Below, in pieces: positions 12,701 through 24,489 of a stretch of DNA of 64,000 nt. The notes beneath the pieces were generated by a model, which worked only from the letters and a program-made list of their open reading frames with translations, searched no databases and was not told the DNA's origin. The stretch is taken from contig RSEF01000031.1 of NCBI GenBank assembly GCA_003993805.1, positions 25,622,556 to 25,686,555 on the forward strand, given 5' to 3'. Positions within the stretch are counted from its first letter, which is position 1. Every line of letters starts with the position of its first letter. Origin of the DNA: Himantopus leucocephalus. Its lineage: Eukaryota; Chordata; Aves; Charadriiformes; Recurvirostridae. The position numbers were made by a program, and so were the translations under genes.

Positions 12701-15700
12701 AGTACCCCACAACCATGCTGCAGGGACTGCAAACCTTAGGACTATTTTTTGACATGCTCCCCGTGCCAGAGCATAGCATGCAGAAACCTCAAGGCCTGAG
12801 ACTAACAGCCTTGTGATCAGTCCTGGGCAATGCAGGTTGAGTTCAGCTTAGCGCTCAGTACCTACAAGAAATGGGTCTGAACCACAACCTCCAAGCACCT
12901 CCAAACTTTGGTAGGGCCTGAGTTTGGAAAATGGCATGTTTCAGATAGCTATAGTTGTAAAAGCACCAATTCAGTACCTGAGTTGAAACTCACATTCCAG
13001 TGTGTCATACTAACAGCCCTCAGGAGGCTGTCTCCTCCTGATGTGGTAATGCTACTCCCATGGTCATACACCTGGCAGAATAAGTGCTCCCTTCCATTAA
13101 AAATGTCATTAGCTCTAGGAATGCTAAGATAAGAGGTACACAGGGCTCATTTGTATGCTGGTATCTACAATATTCAGCCTCTCAGGTTGTCGAGGAGACA
13201 CAAAGATAGCAGCAAACACAGAATACACCTATTGATAATAAATTGATTTTCCTCTATGTGCCTGAAAACTTTTTCTCATTGTAGACATACATAGTCATCA
13301 GTACTTCACAGATGTAAAATCTAAAAGGACTGTGGAATTAAGCCTGCTCAGATAACATATTTGAGTACAACAATTCTTGTCCATGCTGAGGGCAACATCT
13401 TGTTAACATGCGTCTTAGCAGTTTTTAACATAATGCATTAGCTCATTACAGATAAGCCCTGAGCATATGCAGTCTGGGTAATCTAAGAGAAAGAATAGCG
13501 CCTTTCAAAAAGATGAACTGACAGAACAAGAAGCGGAAATTTAACTTCACCAAGCAGACCGTCTCAGCAGCAGCTCCTATAACACACGTCACAGAAACTT
13601 CAAATGCTTACTGTCTTTCCCTGATTTTCCTTCAGCTTGCTGTTCCTGTTTCTCAGACAAATTGTTTAGGCTTGGAATTAGGAACGTACAAAGGAACCGT
13701 GTCAAATTTTATTTATAAAATTTAAGTTCTACCTTAAAAACCTTTAGGTTTTTTTTTAACCTCTAACCGTTCACTTGAAAGGCTGTTAAAGGCCGTCACT
13801 TTTTGCAAGCTAAAAACCTCTTAACTTCTAGCCTAAGCCCACTAAACCAGGACAACTAGGCTTCAGCTAACATGAAATTCTGCATCTGTAGAAACTAATG
13901 ACAAAATTCCCATGGACCTCCGTAGGACACATATTGTAGCTTCAGACTTGCAGCATATAAACATAAATTTTCCTTAAGTATTAAGCCAGAAATAAACATT
14001 TGAAGTAAGACTGTGCAATAATACTGCACCCAAAATACGTACATAAATGTTAGTAGAATTTATATTATTGAGTTTCTGCATAGATGTACATCAAAGTCAC
14101 AGGACTGGGCAGCTTTATTGCTCACTGATGCTGGGAAGAGTTATTATTCATTTCTCCAAATTCCTCACTTTTAAAAGCACTATATACATTGTCAACATGT
14201 AAAACAGCCAGTGCTTTCTAAAATATTTATTACCTCCTGTTACAAAAGAGAGCTATAAACAAAAACAATGTTAGGGCAGCATTCTAAAGGCTGATTAAAA
14301 ATGGTGAATGCATCATTCTTTCCTGTGATTTTTAATTGCCAAACAAGAGGGATATACTTTTGCAAAGGCAACACACTTTTTTTGTGCTTAGATATAAGTA
14401 TTTTGTACAATTACCAAGACAACAAAATATAGCCCAGACCGTGAGCCTATGAGATGCTGAAAACTTTCACCTCTCCCTCCCACTACTAGCTGAGGTCACT
14501 TACCATTTTACTTTATCGTCTTTTTGTTTCAAAGAATTTGGTAACTTGTTGACTGGTCTCTGTAAGCAGCTTGCTCCACATCCTTTTTGTGGAGTGCTCT
14601 GTACCTTGAGATTGCTTGTTCATCATGCAAAGCAAAGGGAGATTGTTTCTCCAAATGGAATTGCTTAGATTTTTTGCATTTATAATTCTGCAACTTTAAT
14701 CCTTTCAAAGAAGTCTGTACGTTTTATTGCTCTGAAAACATACTGAAGAAACAGCCCTAACATCTGAAGTCCCTTATTTATAGCCATACTTGTACTTTAT
14801 TGCAGTCACAGAAGCAAGACTGTGCAGCCAGTCCTGAGAGAACTCCCCTGTTACCGAACCAGACCACTGCTGGGGTATGTCTGCAGAGTCAGGTAAGCAG
14901 CTGTGTGAATGCTCTCTGCCACTCATATTGGAGAGGCTGAGGTCCATCCAATCCTGCCTATAACTGGAATAGAGAATGTGTGTTTGCCTGCCTGCACGCA
15001 TGGATACGTGCCTTTTACCTTGTCGCAATACAGCCAACACTTGGCGGATGGTGCTATTTCTCAGACAGTTTAGGTTTTGATGAGGTACCCTCTAATGAGA
15101 CATGTTTGGTGAGGGGCAAGGAGAAGGCTTCTTGCTATCCTGGGGCAGATACTTGTTGCATTCTGTTGACTCTAAAGGGAATCCAGGGTGGCTAGCTGAG
15201 ATGAAGACATCTAGACTGTAGGCATCTAAAACTAGGAAAACAAAGACCCATTTTAATAGACAGGTATGAGTTTCATATTTTAGAAAAAGAAAATTTCACA
15301 CCGATCCATTGGGAAAATCATCCATTATTCCTTTCCAGTGTACATCTTTCCACAGAGGAGAAAAATCTGTAACTGTGTACTGTATTTGTTAAAAGGAGCA
15401 GTACTCTAACAACCAGTAACATATGCATTTCAGTCCTTAATTTTTAGTTGTGATTATTCACATTCCACAGGAGTTCATTTTAATTTTCACTACATATTCC
15501 ATGCTTGTGATTAAATTTATATGTAGAAATACTTTTTGTCTTTGCTTCCTCTGTGCAGCAAGTAAGAAATTAAAAAAGCCCATTTTGCCCACTTCAGATT
15601 CTCTGAAAACAGGTCACAGATCTGTGCAGATTAGAAGGATTTGTTTTCAATAGCAAGTGTCTGCCATAAAGAAATCTTAATGACACAATCTGTACCATTG

Positions 15701-15899
15701 CTTCTGTCAGTCAGTACCATGATTCTACATATACTAATGTACGGTCTTCTGTAGAAACCCAACTGTCTGAAGTCAGGTATTTACTGTTGCCTGATTCTCT
15801 AAGGTGCCTCTGGTCCCTCTGGCAATAGCATAAAATCAGATGATCAAGGATCAGGTCTTTAAATGTACTTTGGAGCCCAAGCAGAGCAGATGGTGAGAT
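9721..15899. other. Noncoding unique sequence, no gene recognised
   Basis: No recent repeat, RNA gene or recognisable protein is visible. Two 59-bp segments on minus (12,198-12,256 and 13,612-13,670) have open frames between plausible splice sites and are listed as findings. The rest is AT-rich DNA with short chance ORFs. Confidence 0.55.
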
Positions 15900-16109
15900 T
15901 TTTAAACCCTGCCATGAACACCAGGGCAATCCCACGCACAAATACAGGCTGGGTGGAGAATGGNNNNNNNNNNNNNNNNNNNNNNNNNNNNNNNNNNNNN
16001 NNNNNNNNNNNNNNNNNNNNNNNNNNNNNNNNNNNNNNNNNNNNNNNNNNNNNNNNNNNNNNNTGATGTTTAAGGTCCCTTCCAACCTAAACCGTTCTAT
16101 GATTCTGTG
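15900..16109 (+). mobile_element. CR1 LINE fragment, interrupted by an assembly gap
   Basis: To the left of the N run, about 15,915-15,963 matches the internal coding part of avian CR1, with the recognisable words 'ggcaatcccacgcac', 'aaatacaggctgggtgg' and 'agaatgg'. To the right, 16,064-16,109 matches the CR1 3' end, with 'tttaaggtcccttccaacc' followed by 'ttctatgattctgtg'. Both parts are on plus and in the right order, so this is probably one insertion with its middle missing from the assembly. CR1 elements move by target-primed reverse transcription, are usually 5'-truncated and end in a short octamer repeat instead of poly(A). The left limit is approximate. Confidence 0.8.
15964..16063. 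other. Assembly gap (100 N)
   Basis: This is a run of exactly 100 N. The same length occurs at two other places in the window, so it is probably a placeholder for a gap of unknown size. The flanks are two non-adjacent parts of CR1 (internal coding region and 3' tail). The missing sequence is therefore probably CR1, and longer than 100 bases. Confidence 0.95.
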
Positions 16110-16315
16110 TTCTGTTCATACTTCACCCATCGCAACCTAAACTGAGAGTAGGCTCCAGATCTCAGGCACTGCCACCTAAATGATAAATTGGACAAGTATA
16201 AGATTTAGGTATTTTTTAAAAAGCAGATTTGAAAACCATGTCCTGTCTGGTGCCAGTCTAAAGGCTTCCTGTGAAAACAGAAAGTCCCTAATTAAGTGGC
16301 AAGTGCCCTGTATGG

Positions 16316-16387
16316 CAGTGGGGTTGGAACTAGATGATCTTTAAGGTCCTTTCCAACTCTAACCATTCTATGATTTTGCGATTCTAC
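16316..16387 (+). mobile_element. CR1 LINE 3'-end fragment
   Basis: This is a short, 5'-truncated CR1 tail. It reads 'ggggttggaactagatgatc', then 'tttaaggtcctttccaactc', and ends with the octamer-type tail 'attctatgattttgcgattc'. It lies about 200 bases after the preceding CR1 tail on the same strand. Only the 3' untranslated end is present, so it codes for nothing. Confidence 0.9.
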
Positions 16388-16389
16388 AT

Positions 16390-19300
16390 GGGCAGTATGA
16401 AGCAAGCACTTCCCTATCTGACTGGCTGCTGTCAGTGACAGCAGGGGAGAGCAACCAGTGAGGCTCAGCGCTGCCGGCAGGGCAGCCGCCGTGGGAAGCG
16501 GCTGGCTGGTCTGCAGCTACCAGCGCACTGATGTTCGGCAGGGAGGAAGCGAGTCTCTAATTAATAGGCTTTGGCATAAGTTCAGATGTTGTCATGCCTG
16601 TGACTTGATAGGTTTAGAGGAAATGTATATCTGAAAGGAAGATCTGTCCAGAATGATTGAGTTATACTGCAGTTAAAAGCAGAACAGATGTATAAGCAGA
16701 AGTGGTGGTGTCACTGAGAATCAGTTACACATCCCATGGGAAAACCTTCATTTGTTGGATAAGGACAATATGCTATACTGCACACATATCCTCCTATAAA
16801 TGTAATCCATTTTTCCTGCTCTGAAAGTATGTGTGACAGCTGTTCTGCCCAGAAGCAAAACGACATTTTATATCAAAAACATTATTGATTTTTCTTCTTA
16901 ACTGATTTTGGTGAAGCATTAAAAGGAAAGGTTAATGTACAATACACATCTACAGAAATTGTCAGTCTGCCTTGGAAGTGGAAAGGTTTTGGTGTTTTCT
17001 ACTAACTCTTCATATTTCCACACCCTTCTGCATTTTCTTGTTCTGCCAGGAGAAGAGGCTTCATATCTGTGTCATCCAGAGAAAAGCTGGAAAAATCCTG
17101 AGAAAAGCCTGTTTGGGCAAAATTCACACACAAAAGAGGTGCAGTGTGTTGATTTTAGACACGCATCTAGGATAGCAATGAGCCGGAACTGGATGGAGCT
17201 AGCTGAGTTTATAAGCCAGAGTCAATGCTGCATGACCAAAGGACTCCCAGCACCCACTGGAGTATGGTACCTTTGCTGCAAGACTCGAATTCCACTTAAA
17301 AGTAGGTGAGGATCAGTTCCACACAATATCTGTGACCTGCTCTCTGCAGGACAGTGTCTCCTTCCACCCCCCATCTCCTGAGTGCTGGTAGTCCCAGGCC
17401 ATCTGCCTGGAAGTAATGGGCCTTCATCTAATCCCCTCCTCTTTGGACCCTGCTCCCTGAACTCAGGCAGCCCCTGTATCTCATCAGGGCTAACTTTATG
17501 TCTCAATGCTTACAACATGGCCTAGCACTTACTCTGTCCAGCTGTGAGGATAAACCACACCACAGATATGGCACAGGTGACTCCTAAAAGAAAGAAGAGA
17601 TGGTACCTCATTAGCTTCTCAGAGAAATCTACATGCGTGGTGTGGTTTCCTTCCACAAACCGCTGAAAGGCATGCCATTGGGATATCTCAGCCATCAGCT
17701 TAATGCTTTACAGTTAAATTTTGAATGCTTGTGAAATGGTTCCCATGTCCTGTGGCAGACAGTCAGCCAATGAACACTGTGAAGAAGTCCAGTTTTCCTG
17801 CTCCCTTTGGAAAGAAGCCACGACCATTGAAAGCAGTTTATGGGTTTTTTTTAAAAAAAAGGAGACGATGTTCACTGGACCGGGGAAAATTACTTGACAG
17901 TAGTCATACGGATTGAGGAAGATCGAGTCCCCAATCCAGAAGAATTGTATTTATACAAAATGGAACACCTCAAGCAGGGGCCACAGCAAGAACACCACCA
18001 AATACATTATATCCCTGCAATCAAGCCACTTCTATGGGCTGTGGGAGAAGGAGGTTCCTGTGCCATGTGGACATGAGAAAAATGCATTTCTCTTACAGAA
18101 AACTTGCCTGTCAACAGAGGAATGTAACCTCACACAAAGTTTCAACAAAACATTTTTTTATTTAAAAAAAACTTTTATAGGGAAATTCCCAAACAGCTCA
18201 ATTTCTAATATTTATCTCCTAGGAATTCATTTACCAGGTGCACACAAGAACTGGGAACACTTCCTTTTTGGCCAGCTCCCCTTGCTTGTGCTGGCTGAAA
18301 GCCACACAGGTGAGCCTCAGCTGCTGTTATCTAAGCTGTGAAACATTTCAGAAAAAGAGAGAAAGATATAGAATGATATCCCTATCATCAATGAGCCAAA
18401 GTCAGATGTTTCAACTGTTGGTATCAGCAGGGAAAATGTAATGATGTTTTCAAGACTTTTACATTTATAGACTTTATTTAGCTATAATAGTCCTTGCTGA
18501 TGGCTAGCTTTGTGGCAGCTATTATATTTATCATGATGACACTTCCCCATTTGGTGAGAAATAGTTTTTTGTACGATAAGACACACATTTTATCTATTGA
18601 TCAAAAAAGAGATTCTTATTGCAAATAAGGAATGAAGAAGCCTCTTGGTTTTTCTAGTCTGGGAGATGAGCTTAAGCCCAGCAGCGAATGAAGTATGCAG
18701 CTGAGAGACGTATGTGATGGAGCTTCGATTCAACCTTGAAGTTTACGGAAGCTGTGACTGATTCATACTTTTCACTGGTATGCTCTGTCTCAACTGTAAA
18801 AATGTTCTACTGGAACCTGCTAGGATATCTGTTTCTGCTGAATTGGCTGCTTTCCATTCCATCTTTAATAGTAGGAGGTTTTCTGGTTTAAGTTTTGTCA
18901 TCAACAAATTGATTTTACGTGAGAAACTTGCCTCTGTCATCATGAATGATGTGTAATGGCCTCCAAAACTCAATTCCCGGTTTACTGCAGAGATACTTCT
19001 TGCTCAGAATGTATTGCTGACCTCTGTGCAATTTCACAGATGCTACCAGTTTCGTTTCAAAATCAGTCATTGTCATCAACTCCAGATTAACAAAGATACT
19101 AAATCTAATGAACACAAAGAATTCTTGGCAAACATTCATTATGTAGCGTTTTCAAACTCTGGATCATCAGTCCCATAAGCTCTTTTACATGTTTTGTTGC
19201 TTTGGGTTTAGGTGAATTCAATAAGAATTTCAGTCATTAAGAGCTTTGGTAAACTTAAATCCTGTACTGAAATTAGAGGGGATTCTGTTATCTGCCATAC

Positions 19301-20650
19301 CACTGAAGCATTTCACACTTGCTTCTGCACATACTTTGTTGCACCAATCAGCCCTCCACACCATTTCTTTTCTGTTTTAATTAAGATTGAATAGGTACCC
19401 TATCTGATAGATATAATTCCCTTGCAGCCTCTCCCAGTGACTTTGCAGTAGCTTCTCTCTTGTCGGAAATATTGCTGCTTTGCATTTTTGACACAATATC
19501 ATTTATGGTCCTTCATAGTGAACACCCCAAGGCCCTTCTGCTGATATTGAAGCTTTTAGGCCCACCCAGAAGGGGAAGATGCAGATCTAGGCAGTCAGAA
19601 GGATCCTCCCTGACTCCCTGTCCTGAAGTGACACTACTTGTGTGAACGTGCACATCTTCCCCGATCGTTTTGGAGAGTGTTCACCACCTCTTTCTTTTCC
19701 CCTGTTTCTCTCAGCAGACATGAAACTTGTGCTTCAAAACTAAATATAATCTAAAAGCTTGTACGACAGGACACACAGAAATTTATCAGTACCACCTAAG
19801 TAAGAGCAGCGCTGACAGATGCAGGCACAAAACTGATGTGATGGCATTCGGTTTTCATTCCAGCAACACTCTCACAAAACCTAGGCATGCGAAAAAGGTT
19901 TCCATATTTGAAAAGACCATTAAATAATATATATAGGCCCATTTGATTCAGATTTCACCAGTAGCCACCTCTCTGGAGGACTCTGCTTTCAGGTTTCATA
20001 GAGAGTACCTTGGCATATGACACAGACAGGTATTAATTTATATAGCAAGGGATCTTGCTACTTGGGCAATAACTAAAGGTAGTGATCAGCATGATCTTTT
20101 GAGGGGCAAAGTTCAGTTTAAAACAGACCATATCATAAGGCAGTCTAACTCTATTTAGACACCAAATTAACACAGATTTTGATTTCTTCCCTTTGATTTC
20201 AGAGGAACTCGTTGTGTACCTGAAGTTCTAAATTCAACCGGCAACCAAAATTCGACATAATAGATACCATCAAAGATGACAAAATGATGGGACAGCTGCT
20301 TTGAAAATAAAAGAAATAGAAGGATTCCACATGAAGACTTTCTTAGCGTGTTAAAATCTGACATTGCGAGCCTTCAGTATGGATTCCAGACCCAGGGGTG
20401 TAAGCACCTAAATAAAAACTGTGCTCTGATTTTCAAAGATATTTTGTACTGAGATCCCTTACTAAAACCTGAAATGGCTAATACCTGCTCTTCCCATGAG
20501 AGTGAAGTGTGGGTGATTCACACGTGCTAATCAAGCCATACATCCATGTTTGGTGGACTCAAGGCAAGCTTGGGGCTGAACTTTAGAAACAGGGATCAGG
20601 ATTCAGTTGCCTAAAAGCACCTCAGGCTGCTTGAAATATCTGAGACATAT
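16390..20650. other. Mostly noncoding unique sequence
   Basis: There is a small GC-rich patch at 16,420-16,560 and one exon candidate on minus at 17,533-17,695, annotated separately. A plus-strand splice-flanked ORF at 18,099-18,309 is described as a finding. The rest has only short chance ORFs and no recognised repeat or RNA gene. Confidence 0.5.
17533..17695 (-). CDS. Candidate first coding exon of an unidentified membrane protein
   Basis: On minus, an ATG at 17,695 opens a 54-codon frame ending at 17,533 in front of a full-consensus donor (GTAAGT, 17,532-17,527). The peptide begins MAEISQWHAFQRF, has a possible N-glycosylation site (NHT, residues 17-19) and ends in one hydrophobic stretch of about 20 residues (32-52) suited to a membrane helix. 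An in-frame TAA lies five codons before the ATG, which suggests an initiating exon. An internal exon starting at a weak AG just upstream is less likely because there is no good pyrimidine tract. One base of a split codon is left over (phase 1). I do not recognise the family and found no certain next exon downstream. Balanced composition makes it more protein-like than neighbouring ORFs, but it may be a pseudo-exon. Confidence 0.22.
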
Positions 20651-20652
20651 GT

Positions 20653-21132
20653 ATGGACAAAGTGATTGTCCCTTTGTACTCGGCACTGGTGAGGCCACAC
20701 TTCAGATACTGTGTTCAGTTTTGGGCCCCTCACTACAAGAAAGACATTGAGGTGCTGGAGCGTGTCCAGGGAAGCGCAACAAAGCTGGTGAGGGGTCTGG
20801 AGAACAGGTCTTATGAGGAGTGGCTGAGGGAACTGGGGTTGTTTAGCCTGGGGAAAAGGAGGCTGAGGGGAGACCTTCTCAGTCTCAACAATTACCTCAA
20901 AGGAGGCTGTAGTAAGGTGGATGTCCATCTCTTTTCCTGTGTAACAAGTGATAGGATAAGAGTTAACGGTCTCAAGTTGCACCAGGGGAGGATTAGATTT
21001 GATATAAGGAAAAATTCATTTGCTGAAAGGGTTATTAAGCACTGGAACAAGCTGTCCAGGGAAGTGGTTGAGTCACCGTCCCTGGAGGTATTTAAAAGAC
21101 ATGTAGACGTGATGCTTAGGGACATGGCTTAG
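20653..21132 (+). pseudogene. CR1 ORF2 C-terminal fragment (reverse transcriptase end)
   Basis: This open frame of 159 codons ends at a TAG at 21,130-21,132. It encodes the C-terminal end of CR1 ORF2, the protein that nicks target DNA and reverse-transcribes the element RNA. Recognisable family words are '[20 protein letters not shown]', '[20 protein letters not shown]', '[14 protein letters not shown]', '[20 protein letters not shown]' and '[19 protein letters not shown]'. The endonuclease domain and the polymerase catalytic motif (FADD) lie upstream in a full element and are absent here. The ATG at the start is a chance methionine at the truncation point, not the real start. No frameshift or stop is seen before the natural end, so this is a dead fragment by truncation rather than by point mutation. 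Confidence 0.9.
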
Positions 21133-21217
21133 TGGTGGACTTGGCAGTGTTAGGTTAAGGGTTTGACTTAATGATCTTAAGGGTCTTTGCCAACATAAAT
21201 GATTCTATACTTCTGTG
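20655..21217 (+). mobile_element. 5'-truncated CR1 LINE retrotransposon
   Basis: This is the most complete CR1 copy in the window. It starts inside the reverse transcriptase gene with the typical 'ctcggcactggtgaggccac' and runs through an open coding end. It finishes in a 3' tail with 'taatgatcttaagggtct' and 'gattctatacttctgtg'. No poly(A) tail is present and no clear target-site duplication is visible; both are normal for CR1. Severe 5' truncation is the usual state of avian copies. The coding part is intact to its stop codon, so the copy is not among the oldest, but it lacks the promoter, ORF1, endonuclease and most of the polymerase and cannot move by itself. Confidence 0.92.
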
Positions 21218-22523
21218 GTCTTGGTGGAGATGATACAGGAAATCTAAAGGAAACCCATGTTCTTCTGGAGTGGTACAAGCCAGCCAGATGATGTACAGCC
21301 TCATGTGTCTCAAAAGGCACCAGCTACATAACAATTTGATGACTGAAACCCAGCACGTCAATACTGCTTATGCTGTTTGATGTCATCTGCTGTTTCCAAC
21401 ATCTTCGTCACTTGGAACCAAGAAGGGAGGTCTCCCTCCTTCTATCTACCCTGCCATCCAGGAGAAAACCTAAGATTTTATAGAAATGACTCCCTGTCCA
21501 GAAGCATACCATCCCAATGCACCCAATAAACAGTGCCCAATACATTGGCCTGCACGTTCCTACAGACACATGAGCCTTTGATTCTCCATTATTTAGTGCC
21601 CCAGCAGAGCAAGGGAAATGTCATTTAGAGAGGAGAGTTAGAAGTGGCCAAAAATGTGCAGTGACTGCATTTCATCCTCTTTCCTATCCATACATATAAA
21701 CATATAAATCCATTTGAAATAAAAATATACCAACCAATAATAGCCACATTCCTTTTTAAGATGAGAAAATTCATTGAGAAGCAAGTCTAAATGACCAAAC
21801 CTTAACATACTCCTTGCAATATTCTTTAAGACACCCTGACATGACCAGGGACCACAAAGGATTCAGACAGTGCAAGAGTCCTGCAGTCAGTCCAAAATGG
21901 ATCTCTACTTGTGGGACCAGACAGTGAACACTGGAGTTTTTGTTTCCGAGATGGTAGTTAACCACATACTGAGGACACTGTTTCAGAAACTAAACCCTAC
22001 AAAGTCTCCACCTCCCCGTGGTATAAGTGAGCTTTTGTCATGCCTCTCCCTGCATGAAATCTTTCAGTAAACCTACCTGATCTTAAAGAAGTCTTTCCCA
22101 TCACTTTACCTTTTTTCTTTTTTTAAAGAAGGTGGAACTGAAGATTAGATTCATGCAACCAGTCACAGCCAGTCATTCTGTTGCTCTGATGCCTTTAGAA
22201 ATTGCAAACAAATGTGTTTCCGGTGCTAAAAAAAGAAACCCTAAACAAGTAAAAATCTCTCCCTCAGAGCATCTGTCCTAGTCCGTGACTTACACCTCTT
22301 TCATGCAGTCAGTTTTTCTAAACAATGACCCAAGTGTCCTTGTTTTATAGGAAACTCTCTTGTCAGGAACTCCCTCCTGCAAATCCAGACATGCAGAAGT
22401 TCAGCACAGGAAGTCAGACTGTCATGGCTCCAGGCATTGTTAATCATTTTTAAATGATCATTAAAAAGCAGCAGCAGTGAAAGGATGCAGCTCTGGTGAG
22501 GTCAGATAACAAAAATGCCTTTT

Positions 22524-22540
22524 GGGGGGGTGTGGGTGGG
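22524..22540 (+). other. G-quadruplex-forming motif
   Basis: Seventeen bases hold a run of seven G followed by TGT, GGG, T, GGG. Splitting the first run gives four G3 tracts with very short loops, which fits the standard intramolecular quadruplex pattern. The flanks are AT-rich. Confidence 0.6.
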
Positions 22541-24489
22541 TAAAACAAAAACACATTTTGCAGACTGAGTTTTAAAACACTCTATTCAACATCTTGGAGC
22601 TTAGGACAGGAAAAGAAAAATACAGTACTGGGCTGACAGTTTCTGAGGCAATTCCTACTCTGCTTCCTGTGGCCCCCCATTCCCAACAGACAGACCCACA
22701 CTCCCTCTGTCTCTCTTTGTGCAACCACAGAGACTTTGCTGTACCCAGTGCTGCCTTGGGTCTAATACCTCCGGTCTCCAAGACCTGGCAATGCTCAAAG
22801 TGCTGTACATTGCAATAATACTGCTCACTCCACAGTTTCTGGGTGCTGTACCCTGCCTTGAAAACTTTTAAAACCTTAGACTTGTTAAAGCTTTCGGGTT
22901 TTAAACCTTTAAAATTCAGTTCCAATTTAATTCTTGTCATGCAGCCCAATATTTGCAGTCTATGTGGGCTGTACCTATGATTTGCCATCATTAATTATGC
23001 CAATCCATGATTTTGGTGTCATTTGCACCATCAACTAACGCTGACATAAATGTTGTTTACCCTATTGTTATGAGAAACGAACAGCACAAGGTATTTATTC
23101 TCCCCTTCTGAACCTTTCCTGTACACTACCATATGGTTTCTGTACCAAGGGCACTCTGCCATCTGGACTGTGGAGCCTAATGCCCTGAGGAAGACATTGA
23201 CATAAACCAATTTATGTTAAGACCCAGACCCCTGACATACGGTATCAGTGTGGCCATACGGCTGGCCTCAGCAGATGAGGATGGATTACCGGGTCCCCAT
23301 TAGCTTTCCCACTTCCTCCCTCCATCGGTGGTCCAGGTTCTCGGCTGTGGCAGGCATGTCCCTGAGACCCCCCCGGGGCCTGGCATGGTTAAAGATGCTG
23401 CCCACTCTGCCAGCAGGATCCTGCTGCGGCCCCTCGCAGGCAGGAAAATGGTTGTCCACCCTGAAGCCACCCAGCATATCCTCACAGCACCCCCTCAGCT
23501 AGACAAGAGCTGTATCGATGGAAGTATCAGCATTAAACCAGTGGCCAGCAACCCTTTTCCTTTTATACCCCCTTCCTTTTTGTGAACTCCCCCAGTTTAA
23601 CCCTGTAGTGTCTCAGCCCCAGTTGTACTCCTGCCTTCCCCTCCCCAGATCTTGATCCCCACTGTGCCTCCAGGGACTGAGCCCTGCATCACCTCCTTCC
23701 CTCATCTGCCTGAAAAATAACCTGTGTTCCAGTCAGGAGGAGAGGACTGATATAGACAAAACCTTTTGACTGTATGTAAAGGCAGGACGTTTGCCTCCAG
23801 ACCATTTTTAAAAGTGTCCATAATGGAAACGCTGCCCATCACCAGTATACAGAGAAAACATTGATAACCTCTGATGGTGTCTCCAGTGTGTGCTGCCTGC
23901 GCCAGCATCTCAGGGGGGTGCTTTGTGATCCAGCTCTCTTCTCCTCAGGGTTGTCACCCCTACCTGTACAGGTGAAGCTCACAGCCCAACAGCACCGCTG
24001 CACCAGCCAGCACAACCCTGCACACACTGCCAGGACACCACGGTGAAGCTTTCAATCACAAATACGTGTATTCTAAGAAAAGCTGAGAAAAACTAATGGC
24101 TGATGACCTTACAAAACAAACAACAAATATTTGCTTATTAGTCTGCACTGAAGTTTACAATTCAGTCTTGCACATTTTTATTCCTTTTTTTTTTTCTTTT
24201 TTGCTGCTTGCTCCCTGGCAAAGCATCGAACCAGGCTGCTTGGCAACTAATTCACAGCTGTAGTTGCTAAGGAACCACCAAAGAAAGTAGATTAGTCTCC
24301 AGTAACCTGTTTCATTGTCAGAGATGTTTATTTTGCATAAAGGCAATAACTGTACACAAAGGATTTTATTGAACTTGGATGAACAAGCAAATTATGCAGC
24401 ATTATTTTTCCTTCCAATAGCTTTCTCTGCTGTCACAAAGCTCCACACAAAGACTTGAGCTTTTCCTCAGGGAGCATGATTTATTTATT

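Noticed and set aside
17913..18341. Whole 142-codon plus ORF as a gene
   Set aside because: Only its second half has plausible splice sites, and low-complexity T/A runs create part of the frame. It is kept only as a weak exon candidate.
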